Assembly: GCF_003762925.1 (NCBI RefSeq)
Contig: NZ_RJUK01000001.1
Location: 1,054,001 to 1,118,000, forward strand
Direction of reading: 5' to 3'
Length of the DNA stretch: 64,000 bases
Source of the DNA: Marinimicrobium koreense
GTDB lineage: Bacteria > Pseudomonadota > Gammaproteobacteria > Pseudomonadales > Cellvibrionaceae
Positions within the stretch are counted from its first letter, which is position 1. Each line of letters opens with the position of its first letter. The notes under the pieces are model-generated. The model was not told the origin of the DNA. It did not search any database and saw only the letters and a list, made by a program, of their open reading frames with translations. This document shows, in pieces, positions 10,939 through 20,966 of the stretch. A program made the translations under genes and the position numbers.

Positions 10939-12133
10939 GTGCCAACCTCCGCTTGATATTCGCCTGTACAACAAAGTGGTCAATCAGGGGGGCGAACAGG
11001 TTGGCAAACAGAATCGCCAACATCATCCCCTCCGGGAAGGCCGGGTTGACGACGCGGATCAACACACACATGAGGCCAATCAGAGCGCCAAACCACCAGC
11101 GACCGGCGTGAGTCATGGAGGCGGATACCGGATCCGTGGCCATGAACATCATGCCGAATGCAAAACCGCCCACGACCAGGTGCCAGTACCAGGGCATGGC
11201 AAACATCGGGTTGGTATCGGAGCCAATCGCGTTGAACAGTAGCGTGGTGGCGATCATACCCAGCATCACACCGGCCACAATCCGCCAGGAGGCAATACCC
11301 ATGATCAACAGAATGCCGCCACCGATCAGAATGGCCAGTGTGGACACTTCACCAATGGAGCCGTGGATGTTGCCAATGAACGCGTCCATCCAGCTCATCT
11401 GCTGGTATACGCCGTCCATACCCTGCTGGAAGGCGACCGACAGAGCAGTAGCACCGGAGTAACCATCGACCACGGTCCAGACACTGTCGCCGGACATGGA
11501 CGCCGGGTAGGCAAAGTACAGGAACGCACGACCGGTCAGTGCGGGGTTCAGGAAGTTCTTGCCGGTACCGCCGAACACTTCCTTACCGACCACAACACCG
11601 AAGCTGATACCCAGGGCCGCTTGCCACAGGGGCAGATCCGGTGGGCAGATCAGGGAGAACAGAACCGACGTAACAAAGAAACCTTCGTTCACTTCGTGAC
11701 CGCGTACAGTGGCAAACAGGACTTCCCAGAAGCCGCCAACCACGAACACCACGAAGTAGATCGGGATAAAATAGGCCGCACCGTGCCAGAAAGAGGCCCA
11801 GATGCTGCTGGCGTCATAGCCGCCCATCATTTCAATAAAGGCACCCCGCCAACCTTCCACCGAGGCGATACCCATATCCGCCATGATGGTATTGGCCTGA
11901 AAGCCCATGTTGTACATGCCGTAGAACATGGCCGGGAAGGTGCACAGCCACACGGTGATCATGATGCGCTTGAGGTCGATGCCGTCGCGCACATGAGCGG
12001 TGGTTTTGGTCACACTGGCGGGGCGATAGAAAATGGTGTCCACCGCTTCGTACAGGGAGTACCACTTTTCCAGCTTGCCGCCCTTGTGGAAGTTCGGCTC
12101 GATCTTGTCGAGATAGTTGCGCAGAGCTTTCAT
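10931..12133 (-). CDS. nqrB: Na+-translocating NADH:quinone reductase subunit B
   Basis: 400-residue membrane subunit that carries the second covalent FMN, binds riboflavin and forms much of the Na+ path. It is homologous to RnfD, with about ten helices. The flavinylated threonine lies in [10 protein letters not shown] (about residue 230). The conserved N-terminus [19 protein letters not shown] and the C-terminal segment [16 protein letters not shown] are both present. It starts 3 nt after the nqrA stop and overlaps nqrC. Confidence 0.98.
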   Translation of the reverse strand: MKALRNYLDKIEPNFHKGGKLEKWYSLYEAVDTIFYRPASVTKTTAHVRDGIDLKRIMITVWLCTFPAMFYGMYNMGFQANTIMADMGIASVEGWRGAFIEMMGGYDASSIWASFWHGAAYFIPIYFVVFVVGGFWEVLFATVRGHEVNEGFFVTSVLFSLICPPDLPLWQAALGISFGVVVGKEVFGGTGKNFLNPALTGRAFLYFAYPASMSGDSVWTVVDGYSGATALSVAFQQGMDGVYQQMSWMDAFIGNIHGSIGEVSTLAILIGGGILLIMGIASWRIVAGVMLGMIATTLLFNAIGSDTNPMFAMPWYWHLVVGGFAFGMMFMATDPVSASMTHAGRWWFGALIGLMCVLIRVVNPAFPEGMMLAILFANLFAPLIDHFVVQANIKRRLARG

Positions 12134-12136
12134 ACC

Positions 12137-13480
12137 TTAGCCCTCCTTCTCAATAGTGGTGAGATTGTCGCGCAGGATCGGGCCGTATTCGTATTTGCCC
12201 GGGCACACGAAGGTGCACAGGGCCAAATCTTCCTCGTCCAGCTCCAGACAACCCAATTGCTGGGCGGTCTCGGTATCCCCGACAATCAGGGAGCGCAGCA
12301 GCTGCGTCGGCAGAATATCGAGCGGCATCACGCGCTCGTAGGCACCCACCGGCACCATGGCACGCTCACTACCACCGGTGGTGGTGGTGAAGTTGAACTG
12401 CTTGCCTTTGAACAGCTTGGAGATGTAAATGCCCATGACGGAAAAGGCATTGAAACCGGCGCGCAGGTAGTGAAGCATCGGGCGATCGTTGCCCTCTTCC
12501 AACACGGACACCTGCTGGTGGTAGCGTCCCAGGTAGGCCAGCGGGCCACGACCGTTACGACCACCAAAGACCGAACCGGAAATCAGGCGGTTCTCGGCAG
12601 GCTTGAGCTCGCCAGCGGTCAGTTCTTCGAGGTTGGCACCCAGACGGGTACGCAGCAGACGGGGCTTCTCGACCTGCGGACCACCCAGAGCCACCACACG
12701 ACGGTTATCCAGCTTGCCCGTGGTAAACAGCGTACCAATGGCGATCACGTCCTGATAGTTGACGGTCCAGACCAGCTTTTTGTCGCTGACCGGGTCGAGG
12801 TGGTGGATGTGGGTGCCCGCATTGCCGGCCGGGTGTACGCCACCAAACTCTTCAGTGACAAAACGCTCGCCCGAGGCAGCGGGAATATCGGCGCCAGCGG
12901 CCTTACAGACAAACACCTTGCCCTCGGTCATCCGACTGAGCACAACCAGGCCCTGCTTGAACGCCTCGGCCTGCTCGGCAACGATCACCTCCGGGTTGGC
13001 CGCCAGCGGATTGGTGTCCATGGCAGTCACAAAGATGGAATTGGGCTTGCTGTCCAGAGCCGGGACCTTGCTGAACGGGCGGGTCCGCAGCGCGGTCCAC
13101 AGGCCAGATTCGTTCAACAGGGCGCGGGCGTCCTCGTCAGACACCTGCGCCGGGTCCGTGCCCTTATAGGCCTCGAAGGTCTCGGCGTCGTCGCCTTCGA
13201 CATCGATCACAACGGACTGCAGCACCCGGCGTTCGCCACGATTGATGGCCGCCACGGTACCGGAGGCGGGTGCGGTATAGCGCACGCCTTCCGTCTTTTT
13301 ATCGGTAAACAGTAACTGACCGAGCTTGACCTTGTCCCCCACCTGGACCGCCATGGTCGGTTTCATACCGTGGTAATCGAAACCGATGACAGCCACAGAG
13401 CGGATTTTTGGACCCTCGCTGATGGCCTGCTCGGGCACACCGGATATAGGTAAATCCAATCCCCGACGGATCTTTATCAT
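12137..13480 (-). CDS. nqrA: Na+-translocating NADH:quinone reductase subunit A
   Basis: First gene of the nqr operon; a 447-residue peripheral subunit on the cytoplasmic side, implicated in ubiquinone binding. It begins [14 protein letters not shown], the standard NqrA start; the ATG at 13480 is preferred to an in-frame start 18 nt upstream. Lipoyl/RnfC-like segments such as [16 protein letters not shown] and [12 protein letters not shown] are visible. Upstream lies a 468-nt divergent region shared with mfd. The six core subunits are in canonical order without interruption. Confidence 0.97.
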   Translation of the reverse strand: MIKIRRGLDLPISGVPEQAISEGPKIRSVAVIGFDYHGMKPTMAVQVGDKVKLGQLLFTDKKTEGVRYTAPASGTVAAINRGERRVLQSVVIDVEGDDAETFEAYKGTDPAQVSDEDARALLNESGLWTALRTRPFSKVPALDSKPNSIFVTAMDTNPLAANPEVIVAEQAEAFKQGLVVLSRMTEGKVFVCKAAGADIPAASGERFVTEEFGGVHPAGNAGTHIHHLDPVSDKKLVWTVNYQDVIAIGTLFTTGKLDNRRVVALGGPQVEKPRLLRTRLGANLEELTAGELKPAENRLISGSVFGGRNGRGPLAYLGRYHQQVSVLEEGNDRPMLHYLRAGFNAFSVMGIYISKLFKGKQFNFTTTTGGSERAMVPVGAYERVMPLDILPTQLLRSLIVGDTETAQQLGCLELDEEDLALCTFVCPGKYEYGPILRDNLTTIEKEG

Positions 13481-13948
13481 ACGTCTCTGCCTAATCACTC
13501 GTTGGATAAACTGACCTGAAGGGGAACATCCCCAACCGATCGGTGTCGTATGCCGGGCTAACGGATTGCACTTCGCACACTCAACCCCAGCGGCCCGACA
13601 GTAACTGGGTTGCGATATTCAAATGTGTGCGGATATATAGTTGTTAGAAGCGCAAGTTCCAGGTGCCTGAGCAGGTCAAACCCCGCCATCCCTCAAAAAG
13701 CACCTCAGCTATGAGATTTCTCCGCCTCAACACCCATTGCGGAGTCGATTCGGGCACATTTTCTGCCCACACCCTTGGAAAAATCGCCGCAATTATAAAG
13801 ATCACAGCGCCGAAAGGCCAGTCCGCTGGCGGGTTTTTTGCAGTCACCGGATGGTACTCACAGGGTGGATGGCGCCATCATCGCAGCAGCCAAACACAAT
13901 CTCATCAGGTCGGGTACAATGGCGGCTTTTTTCCGCAGCCGTCAAATC
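13481..13948. other. nqrA-mfd divergent intergenic region
   Basis: 468 nt without a convincing gene. It must hold promoters for the nqr operon (minus) and mfd (plus). On the minus strand a perfect TATAAT lies at 13792-13797, about 310 nt before nqrA, but its -35 region is weak. On the plus strand TACAAT at 13914-13919 lies 30 nt before mfd. Small hairpins are possible near the nqrA start, for example the GGGGA/TCCCC pair near 13520. If transcription starts near 13785 the nqr mRNA has a leader of about 300 nt. I recognise no riboswitch. Confidence 0.5.
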
Positions 13949-16900
13949 ATGAGTGAACAGAACCCGCTGAACCCGCCAACCACCGTCCGCCCCGGCGATC
14001 GTCAGACCTGGGGACAACTCCACGGTGCCGCTCAGGCCCTCGCCCTGGCAAATGCCGCCCGGTCCCACGAGGGCCTGAGCCTGGTCATCGCACCGGATAC
14101 CAGCACCGCTCAGCGCCTGGAGAGCGAGCTGCGCTACTTTGCGGGCGACCAACTGCCGGTACTGCACCTGGCGGACTGGGAAACCCTGCCCTACGACACG
14201 ATTTCCCCGCACCAGGACATCATTTCCGAGCGCCTTCGCACCCTCTACCGACTGCCCGGCACCCGCCAGGGCATATTGGTGGTGCCGGTCACCAGTATCC
14301 TGCAGAGGCTGATGCCGCAGAGCTACCTGCTGAGCAACAGCCTGCTCCTGGAGCCGGGCGAGCGCCTGGACCTGGACGCACTGCGCAGCCGACTGGAAAA
14401 AGCCGGCTACCACTGCGTCGACACGGTGTACGAGCACGGCGAGTTTGCGGTGCGCGGCGCCCTGATCGACCTGTTCCCCATGGGCAGCGATTACCCCTAC
14501 CGGATCGATCTGTTCGACGACGAGGTGGAAACCCTGCGTCGTTTCGACCCCGAAACCCAGATGACCGTCGAGCAGGTAAACCGTATCGAACTGCTCCCGG
14601 CACGAGAATTCCCTCTGGATAAAAACGGCATCAATCGCTTCCGGGATCACTGGCACGCCCGTTTTGATGTCGATCATCGCGCCTGCCCGGTCTACCAGGA
14701 CGTCTGCAGTGGCATTGCCCCACCCGGGATTGAGTACTACCTGCCACTGTTTTTCGAGCAGTCGAGCCACCTGTTCGAGTACCTGCCGGAGAACACCCGG
14801 ATTTTTGCCCTGGGGGAGCTGGAAGCGGCCGCCGAGCGCTTCTGGAACGAACTGCAGAACCGCTATGAGAGCCGCAAGGTCGACCCTCAGCGCCCCATCA
14901 TGCCGCCGCGGGACATCTATCTCGGTGTGGACGAGCTGTTCGGCCTGATCAAACCCCTGGCCCGCACCTTCGTGCAGACCGCGCCCGTCGAGCCGGGCGC
15001 CGGCCGGTTCAACTTTGCCACCCAGGCGCCCCCGACCCTGCCGGTCAACCATCAGTCAGACACACCCCTGGCAGCGGTGGAAGCGTTTCTGATGGAATTC
15101 GACGGTCGGGTACTGTTCTGCGCCGACTCCGCCGGCCGACGTGAAACGCTGCTGGAACTGCTGGGCCGTATCCGTGTGCACCCGACCATCGTCGACAACT
15201 GGGACGCCTTTGCGCAGGACGACGCGCGCCTGGCCCTCTCCGTGGCGCCCCTGGATCAGGGCCTGCGGCTGCAGGACCCCAATGTGGTGGTCATTGCGGA
15301 ATCCCAGCTGTTTGGCGACCGGGTCCGTCAGCAGCGCCGACGTCGTCAGGCACAGGACAACAGCGATCTGATCGTCAAAAACCTGACCGAGCTCAAACCC
15401 GGTGCCCCGGTGGTGCACATCGACCACGGGGTGGGCCGCTACCGCGGCCTGGAAACCCTGGAGGTGGACAGCCAGTCGACGGAATTCCTGACCCTGGAGT
15501 ACGCCGAGGGCGCCAAGCTGTACGTGCCGGTCACCAACCTGCACCTGATCAGCCGGTTCAGTGGCGCCGATGAAGAACTGGCGCCCTTGCATCGCCTGGG
15601 CAGCGAACAGTGGCAGAAAGCCAAACGCAAAGCCGCCGAACAGGTGCGGGATGCGGCCGCCGAGCTACTGGATATTTATGCCCGCCGCGCCGCCCGCAAA
15701 GGCTTTGCCTTTGACGACCCCAAGGCCGCCTATGAGAGCTTTGCCGCCGCTTTCCCGTTTGAGGAGACGCCGGACCAGCAGCGGGCCATCGAAGCGGTGG
15801 TGCAGGACATGCTCTCCCCGCAACCCATGGACCGGCTGGTGTGCGGCGACGTGGGCTTTGGCAAAACCGAAGTGGCCATGCGGGCGGCCTTTATCGCCAG
15901 CTACAGCGGCAAACAGGTCGCCCTTCTGGCCCCAACAACCCTGCTCGCCCAGCAACACTTTGAATCCCTGAAAGACCGTTTCGCCGACTGGCCCATCACC
16001 ATTGAAGTCCTGTCACGCTTTCGCACCACCAAAGAGGTCAACGAGGTGCTCAAGCGCGTGGAGGCGGGCAAAGTGGATATCGTTGTGGGGACTCACAAGC
16101 TGCTGCAGGGAGACCTCCGCTACAAGAATCTGGGGCTGCTCATCATCGATGAGGAGCATCGGTTCGGTGTGCGCCAGAAGGAGAAACTCAAGGCATTGCG
16201 GGCCGAGATCGATATTCTCACCCTGACCGCCACCCCGATCCCCCGGACGCTCAACCTGTCAATGTCCGGTATTAGGGATCTGTCCATCATTGCCACCCCA
16301 CCGGCGCGACGACTGTCAGTCAAAACCTTTGTCCGCACCCAGGACGACGCCACCATCAAGGAGGCGATTCTGCGGGAAATCCTGCGCGGCGGGCAGGTGT
16401 ATTACCTGTACAACGAAGTCAAAAATATCGAACGGATCGCCCGGGAGTTGGGGGAAATGATCCCGGAAGCCCGGGTGGGCATCGGCCACGGCCAGATGCG
16501 CGAGCGCGATCTGGAACGGGTCATGTCGGACTTTTACCACAAGCGGTTCAATGTGATGGTGTGCACCACCATTATCGAGACCGGCATCGACGTCCCGAGC
16601 GCCAACACCATCATCATTCACCGGGCCGACAAATTTGGCCTGGCCCAGTTGCACCAACTGCGGGGCCGGGTCGGCCGCTCGCACCATCAGGCCTACGCCT
16701 ATCTGCTGACCCCCGAACGCCGCGCCATGACCGCCGACGCACTCAAACGCCTGGACGCCATTGCGGCGGCCCACGACCTGGGCGCCGGCTTTACCTTGGC
16801 CACCCACGACATGGAAATTCGCGGCGCCGGGGAACTGCTCGGGGAGGAACAGAGCGGCCAGATCCAGACCGTGGGCTTCTCGCTCTACATGGATATGCTG

Positions 16901-17410
16901 GACCGGGCCATCAAGGCCATCCGGGCCGGCAAGACGCCGGATATCGAACAGCCTCTGGACTCCGGCATCGATGTGAACCTGCGCATCCCGGCCCTGATTC
17001 CCGCGGACTATCTGCCGGATGTCCACACCCGCCTGGTGCTGTACAAGCGACTGGCCAACGCGGAATCCGATGAGGCGCTGCGCGAGCTTCAAGTGGAAAT
17101 GATCGACCGGTTCGGGCTGCTACCCGAGGCGACCAAGAATCTGTTTGCGGTGACCGCCCTGAAACTGCGTGCAGAAAAGCTCGGCATCGCCAAACTCGAA
17201 GCCGGTGACCGGGCCGGTCGGCTGGAATTTTCCGAGCAAACCGAGGTCGATCCCCTGACCATTGTGCAATTGGTGCAAAGTGACCCACAAACCTACCAAT
17301 TGGCAGGGGCGAATCATTTAAAATTCGTTCGAAATATGGAAAATGGCGAAACACGACTGAACGCTGTTTCAGAACTGCTGGATAAACTGACGCCCGGAAA
17401 CCGCTCATGA
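13949..17410 (+). CDS. mfd: transcription-repair coupling factor Mfd
   Basis: 1153-residue DNA translocase that removes RNA polymerase stalled at lesions and recruits UvrA. The N-terminal UvrB-like region (1-340) includes the ADWETLPYD segment. The RNAP-interaction domain contains VHIDHGVGRYRGLETL. The RecG-like helicase module has Walker A CGDVGFGKTEVAMRAAF, DEEH in IIDEEHRFGV, LTLTATPIPRTL, and HQLRGRVGRSHHQAYAYLL. A TRCF C-terminal domain follows. The ATG at 13949 gives an E. coli-like length; 37 further in-frame codons upstream look non-coding. The stop overlaps the next gene (ATGA). Confidence 0.98.
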   Translation: MSEQNPLNPPTTVRPGDRQTWGQLHGAAQALALANAARSHEGLSLVIAPDTSTAQRLESELRYFAGDQLPVLHLADWETLPYDTISPHQDIISERLRTLYRLPGTRQGILVVPVTSILQRLMPQSYLLSNSLLLEPGERLDLDALRSRLEKAGYHCVDTVYEHGEFAVRGALIDLFPMGSDYPYRIDLFDDEVETLRRFDPETQMTVEQVNRIELLPAREFPLDKNGINRFRDHWHARFDVDHRACPVYQDVCSGIAPPGIEYYLPLFFEQSSHLFEYLPENTRIFALGELEAAAERFWNELQNRYESRKVDPQRPIMPPRDIYLGVDELFGLIKPLARTFVQTAPVEPGAGRFNFATQAPPTLPVNHQSDTPLAAVEAFLMEFDGRVLFCADSAGRRETLLELLGRIRVHPTIVDNWDAFAQDDARLALSVAPLDQGLRLQDPNVVVIAESQLFGDRVRQQRRRRQAQDNSDLIVKNLTELKPGAPVVHIDHGVGRYRGLETLEVDSQSTEFLTLEYAEGAKLYVPVTNLHLISRFSGADEELAPLHRLGSEQWQKAKRKAAEQVRDAAAELLDIYARRAARKGFAFDDPKAAYESFAAAFPFEETPDQQRAIEAVVQDMLSPQPMDRLVCGDVGFGKTEVAMRAAFIASYSGKQVALLAPTTLLAQQHFESLKDRFADWPITIEVLSRFRTTKEVNEVLKRVEAGKVDIVVGTHKLLQGDLRYKNLGLLIIDEEHRFGVRQKEKLKALRAEIDILTLTATPIPRTLNLSMSGIRDLSIIATPPARRLSVKTFVRTQDDATIKEAILREILRGGQVYYLYNEVKNIERIARELGEMIPEARVGIGHGQMRERDLERVMSDFYHKRFNVMVCTTIIETGIDVPSANTIIIHRADKFGLAQLHQLRGRVGRSHHQAYAYLLTPERRAMTADALKRLDAIAAAHDLGAGFTLATHDMEIRGAGELLGEEQSGQIQTVGFSLYMDMLDRAIKAIRAGKTPDIEQPLDSGIDVNLRIPALIPADYLPDVHTRLVLYKRLANAESDEALRELQVEMIDRFGLLPEATKNLFAVTALKLRAEKLGIAKLEAGDRAGRLEFSEQTEVDPLTIVQLVQSDPQTYQLAGANHLKFVRNMENGETRLNAVSELLDKLTPGNRS

Positions 17411-18339
17411 CCCACGCTTTGCGCACCTCCCGCACCTCCCTCGCTCTGGCCGCCCTGCTCGGCCTGGCCGCCACCTGCGCCATGGTGCCAACCCTGGCCG
17501 AGGACTCGGCCGACTGGTACCAGGTGGAAATGCTCGTGTTCGAGCGGATCGGCGGTGCAGACGGCATCGAACAGTGGCCACGCAACATCCAGCTGCGCTA
17601 CCCATTCAACTGGGTGACACTGCAGGACCCGGAGGCCGAACCGGCGGACGCCGATGACGCCTCCGCCCCGCGCCCCTCCTGGGACAACGGCCTGGCGGCC
17701 CTGCGGGAACCGGCCCCCGCCGACCCGGCCCGGGACGCTTTTCTACCCCTGCCCGAGGACCTGCGCTCCATGGACCGGTTCGCGAACGCCATGAACCGCT
17801 CCGGTCAGTATCGGGTCCTGTTTCACGAGGCCTGGCGCCAGCCGGTCACCGAGCTGGAAGAGAGCCCCTCGCTGCTGATTCGGGGAGGCGATACCTTTGA
17901 TAACCACACCGAGCTCGAGGGCAGCATCACCCTGAGCGTGTCACGCTACCTGCACCTGCACACCCGCCTGTGGTTCACCGAGTTCGAACCCAATTACGGC
18001 CAGCCCCCCGGCGCCTGGCCGGAACTGCCCCGGCGCCCCGACGCACCGCAGCCGGACACTGCCCCCACCGCCGACGGCCGTGAGGCCGCGCCACTGTGGG
18101 GCGACGAATGGCAAAGCCCCACCGGTAGCGCCTGGGACACGAGCCTGAACACCACCTCAACCCTGCCGGACTTTCTGGGAGAGGACTACCTTCCCCGCCG
18201 GATCGTGACTCTGAACCAGCAGCGGCGAATGCGCAGCGAAGAGTTGCACTACCTGGACCACCCTATCGTCGGGCTACTGATTCGCGTCATCCCTTACGAA
18301 CGTCCCGACGAGGAAGAGACCGGAAGCGAAGAAGAGTAA
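17407..18339 (+). CDS. CsiV-like exported protein
   Basis: 310-residue periplasmic protein with a signal peptide (about 1-32, LALAALLGLAATCA). The mature start DWYQVEMLVFERIG, the central LSVSRYLHLHTRLWF and the C-terminal RRMRSEELHYLDHPIVGLL are typical of the CsiV family. CsiV is known in Shewanella as a partner needed for LpoA-like activation in peptidoglycan synthesis (family knowledge; transfer of function is an inference). The gene is coupled to mfd by an ATGA overlap, an arrangement common in related gammaproteobacteria. A proline- and acid-rich linker fills residues 65-115. Confidence 0.78.
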   Translation: MTHALRTSRTSLALAALLGLAATCAMVPTLAEDSADWYQVEMLVFERIGGADGIEQWPRNIQLRYPFNWVTLQDPEAEPADADDASAPRPSWDNGLAALREPAPADPARDAFLPLPEDLRSMDRFANAMNRSGQYRVLFHEAWRQPVTELEESPSLLIRGGDTFDNHTELEGSITLSVSRYLHLHTRLWFTEFEPNYGQPPGAWPELPRRPDAPQPDTAPTADGREAAPLWGDEWQSPTGSAWDTSLNTTSTLPDFLGEDYLPRRIVTLNQQRRMRSEELHYLDHPIVGLLIRVIPYERPDEEETGSEEE

Positions 18340-18342
18340 GCG

Positions 18343-18418
18343 AAAAAACAGGCGGGTGAGAGGAAAATAATCGAAAGGAGAAACGGTTATTACCTTGATC
18401 AACATGAACACACCCGCC
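18343..18418 (-). terminator. possible terminator after the cold shock gene
   Basis: GGCGGGTG (18351-18358) and CACCCGCC (18411-18418) are perfect complements. Read on the minus strand the second arm is followed by TGTTTTTT. The loop is long (52 nt) but contains an inner AAGG/CCTT pair. It lies 31 nt beyond the stop of the cold shock gene and just after the convergent CsiV-like gene. The U-tract supports termination of the minus-strand transcript; the long loop weakens the call. Confidence 0.35.
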
Positions 18419-18448
18419 CGCTACCGGCGACGGGTGACCGCACTGGTG

Positions 18449-18664
18449 TCAGGCAACGGCGACGACGTCGTCGGCCTGGAGCCCTTTATCACCTTCGAGC
18501 AGTTCAAACTCCACACTCTGCCCCTCGGACAGAGAGCGGTAGCCCTCACCTCGAATGTTGCGGTAGTGCACGAAAATATCGTCACTGTCTTCGCCACAGG
18601 TGATAAACCCGTAGCCTCTGGCGTTATTGAACCATTTGACGGTTCCTGACGCTCGCTCAGCCAT
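18449..18664 (-). CDS. cold shock domain protein (CspA family)
   Basis: 71-residue single cold-shock domain, a small beta-barrel that binds single-stranded RNA and DNA. RNP1-like motif KWFNNARGYGFI (10-21) and RNP2-like DIFVHY (29-34) are both present; the domain fills the whole protein. The C-terminal half (FELLEGDKGLQADDVVAV) is more acidic than that of E. coli CspA, somewhat like CspD. A 206-nt untranslated stretch precedes it, consistent with a long leader. Family certain; whether it is cold-induced cannot be told. Confidence 0.92.
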   Translation of the reverse strand: MAERASGTVKWFNNARGYGFITCGEDSDDIFVHYRNIRGEGYRSLSEGQSVEFELLEGDKGLQADDVVAVA

Positions 18665-18870
18665 AGTGATACCCCATTATTCTTATGAAAAATCCTGACG
18701 TCTTTCGTCTTTGGTTTTAACGCCCGGTCACCCGGGCTTTACTCCATCCGTTATTGACGGACGCCCACGTTTTAAGCCATCTGACCCCGATTGTCCAGTC
18801 TCACCTGTGGATTTTGAGACACTCTTAGCGTTTTTGGTTATATGGACAACCAGATAGCCAGACCGTCGGA
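18665..18870 (-). promoter_or_regulatory. structured leader/promoter region of the cold shock gene
   Basis: 206 nt between hpt and the cold shock gene with no reading frame. Two short perfect hairpins can form in the transcript: GCCCGG/CCGGGC at 18722-18737 and TCCGT/ACGGA at 18747-18761. Long structured leaders act as RNA thermosensors in cspA-type genes (family knowledge). I cannot place the transcription start. Confidence 0.4.
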
Positions 18871-19428
18871 CTAATGCCCACCATCAGATTCGGGAACGGC
18901 GTATAGGCCGGGCGCGTTACGCCACAGCCCCTGATAATCCATGCCAAACCCGAAAACAAAGCGATCCGGCACCGTCAGCCCAACGAAGTCCGCCTCGACC
19001 GCCGGCGGGTCAGGCAGGCGTTTTTGCACCAGCGCCGCCGTATGGATGGAGAGCGCCCCCTGAGCCCGACAGGCCTCCACAAGCCCCTTCAGCGTCAGCC
19101 CCTGATCGAGGATATCGTCAACAATCAGGATCCGTCGGCCAGCCAGCGGAGTGGCCGGTCGGTGCAGCCACCGCAACTGGTCATCGCCGTCCATCCGATG
19201 CCCATAGCGACTGGCGTGAACATAGTCCGTTTCCAGCGGCATCGACAGGCGCGGCAGCAAGTGTCCGGCGGTCACCAGGCCGCCATGCATCACCGTGAGC
19301 ACCAATAATGGCTCAGGCCCGGTCAACCTGTCGCCTATTTCGCGCGATAGACGATCGAGCGCCCGCTCCAGCTCGTTGCGGGTATACAGGCACTCCGCCG
19401 ACTCGGGCCAATTGGCATCAATCACCAT
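18871..19428 (-). CDS. hpt: hypoxanthine-guanine phosphoribosyltransferase family protein
   Basis: 185-residue purine salvage enzyme, joining hypoxanthine or guanine to PRPP. The PRPP motif ILIVDDILDQGLTL is clear (about 95-108). LTVMHGGLVTAG forms the N-terminal pyrophosphate loop, and VPDRFVFGFGMDYQGLWRN is the base-recognition segment ending in the conserved FGMDY. I chose the ATG at 19428, which overlaps the mscS 3' end by 11 nt; in-frame starts further upstream lie inside mscS. Coupled to the channel gene. Substrate preference between hypoxanthine and guanine cannot be read from the sequence. Confidence 0.88.
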   Translation of the reverse strand: MVIDANWPESAECLYTRNELERALDRLSREIGDRLTGPEPLLVLTVMHGGLVTAGHLLPRLSMPLETDYVHASRYGHRMDGDDQLRWLHRPATPLAGRRILIVDDILDQGLTLKGLVEACRAQGALSIHTAALVQKRLPDPPAVEADFVGLTVPDRFVFGFGMDYQGLWRNAPGLYAVPESDGGH

Positions 19429-20677
19429 CGCCACCGGATTGCTCGCCGTCCACCTCAGGACCATAGGTCGCATCGCCCGCCGAGCGATTGCTCGGTTCTT
19501 GATTCTTGCCTGAGGCCCGGTCTGCTCCCTTATTCTCCGCCGGTGATTCACGCTCGGACTGGGATGTCCCCCCACCGTCATGGCCCGACAGACGGACCGG
19601 CTCAGGCACATGCAGTGTGGAAGTCGGGAACGCAATTTCCGCACCGTACCCAGCAATAATGTCGGCGATTTTCAGCATGACATCCTGCTTGATTTCGTGA
19701 AACTCCACCCAATTGACAGTTTTGGTAAAGGTGTAGACGAAGAAGTCCAGCGAACTGGCGGCAAAGGTGTTGAAATTGACAATGAGCGTCTGATGGTCCG
19801 TTTCAATGCGCTCATCGTCCAGCAACATCTGTCGGACATCGGCAACAATATCACCCATCTTGTCGACATCATCATAGCGGATGCCGATGGTTTCCAGAAT
19901 CCGCCGATTTTCCATGCGCGACGGGTTCTCCACCGAAATCTGGGTGAAGGTAGCGTTGGGCACATACAGTGGCCGGCGGTCAAAGGTGCGGATACGGGTC
20001 TGACGCCAACCGATATTTTCCACCACACCCTCAATCTCCTTGTCCGGTGACCGCACCCAGTCACCGACCGCGAACGGTCGATCCATATAAATCGTCAGAC
20101 CACCAAAAAAGTTCGCCAGCAGGTCCTTCGCGGCAAAACCCACTGCGATACCGCCGACACCACCAAAGGCAAGTACCCCGGAGATACTGTACCCGAGCGC
20201 CTGCAGCAGCCCCAGCACCGCGGTGATGACCACCGAGGCCCGTAACAGCTTACTGACCGCACCTACCGTGGTGGGATCACCCGGCTCCCCGACTCTCGGG
20301 TTCAGAAACTCTTTCTCTCCCAACCGGATAAAGCGCACCAGAAACCACGTAACCAGCAACACAATACCCACCTGACGAATGGTCTCAACCGCACCCATCA
20401 GCTCGATATCCGCCCCCTGATGGGTCAGGTAGCTGGCCCAACTGATGCCCATCAGCCAGATGATGCCCTTCAATGGCGGTCGAACCGAGCGGAACGCCAT
20501 CATCAGCCAGATGGCGTTCGCGCTGTCTGCCTTCTTCTCCAGGCGTTTGACAATAAAGCTGACCACCATGGCCACTACCAGAGTGGCCAACACCACAGCA
20601 AATGCATGCAGTATCCAGAGCTGATCCCGATCGGCCAGATCGGTCAGGAAGGTCTTTATCGGATCCAATAATTCCAT
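19418..20677 (-). CDS. MscS-family mechanosensitive channel
   Basis: 419-residue inner-membrane channel that releases solutes on osmotic downshift. N-terminal helices at about 20-45, 65-90 and 100-125. A pore-lining TM3 follows with glycine/alanine packing (GVLAFGGVGGIAVGFAAKDLL), then GGLTIYMDRPFAVGDWV of the MscS beta domain. The C-terminal vestibule domain is standard to about residue 355; after it comes a hydrophilic 60-residue tail rich in S, G, D and E, unlike the short E. coli end. The ATG at 20677 was taken; a GTG 9 nt upstream is also in frame. Confidence 0.9.
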   Translation of the reverse strand: MELLDPIKTFLTDLADRDQLWILHAFAVVLATLVVAMVVSFIVKRLEKKADSANAIWLMMAFRSVRPPLKGIIWLMGISWASYLTHQGADIELMGAVETIRQVGIVLLVTWFLVRFIRLGEKEFLNPRVGEPGDPTTVGAVSKLLRASVVITAVLGLLQALGYSISGVLAFGGVGGIAVGFAAKDLLANFFGGLTIYMDRPFAVGDWVRSPDKEIEGVVENIGWRQTRIRTFDRRPLYVPNATFTQISVENPSRMENRRILETIGIRYDDVDKMGDIVADVRQMLLDDERIETDHQTLIVNFNTFAASSLDFFVYTFTKTVNWVEFHEIKQDVMLKIADIIAGYGAEIAFPTSTLHVPEPVRLSGHDGGGTSQSERESPAENKGADRASGKNQEPSNRSAGDATYGPEVDGEQSGGDGD

Positions 20678-20966
20678 GGCAATCACTCAAACATGTTTAG
20701 ACAAAGTTTTTATGTAAAACTCTGCCGATAGATTCATTTAGACTCAGCGGAGTATACCCACGCCGAGGCAAAAGCCAAAACCTCAAGGAAAATTAGGCAA
20801 TTACCGCGACCGACCCCACGAGTTCCCGGACAACTCGCTTCCTGAGCGTCCTCCCGCCGCTCGCGCACCGCTTGCTAGGGAGCGGAAAAGCCATGGTAAG
20901 GTAACTCATCGGCGATTCCGCCGCACCGCGGACGCTTTTCATTCACGCAAATGGGAGCATTGAGTC

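Noticed and set aside
11363-13315. 650-codon open frame on the plus strand antisense to nqrB and nqrA
   Set aside because: It shadows two certain genes in a GC-rich genome and its translation is H/Q/G-rich without any domain.
13838-13948. N-terminal extension of Mfd by 37 codons
   Set aside because: The extension covers the likely promoter; MSEQNPLNPP at 13949 matches the usual Mfd start.
19429-19656. N-terminal extension of the phosphoribosyltransferase by 76 codons
   Set aside because: It lies entirely inside the mscS coding sequence on the same strand and is basic, unlike the family.
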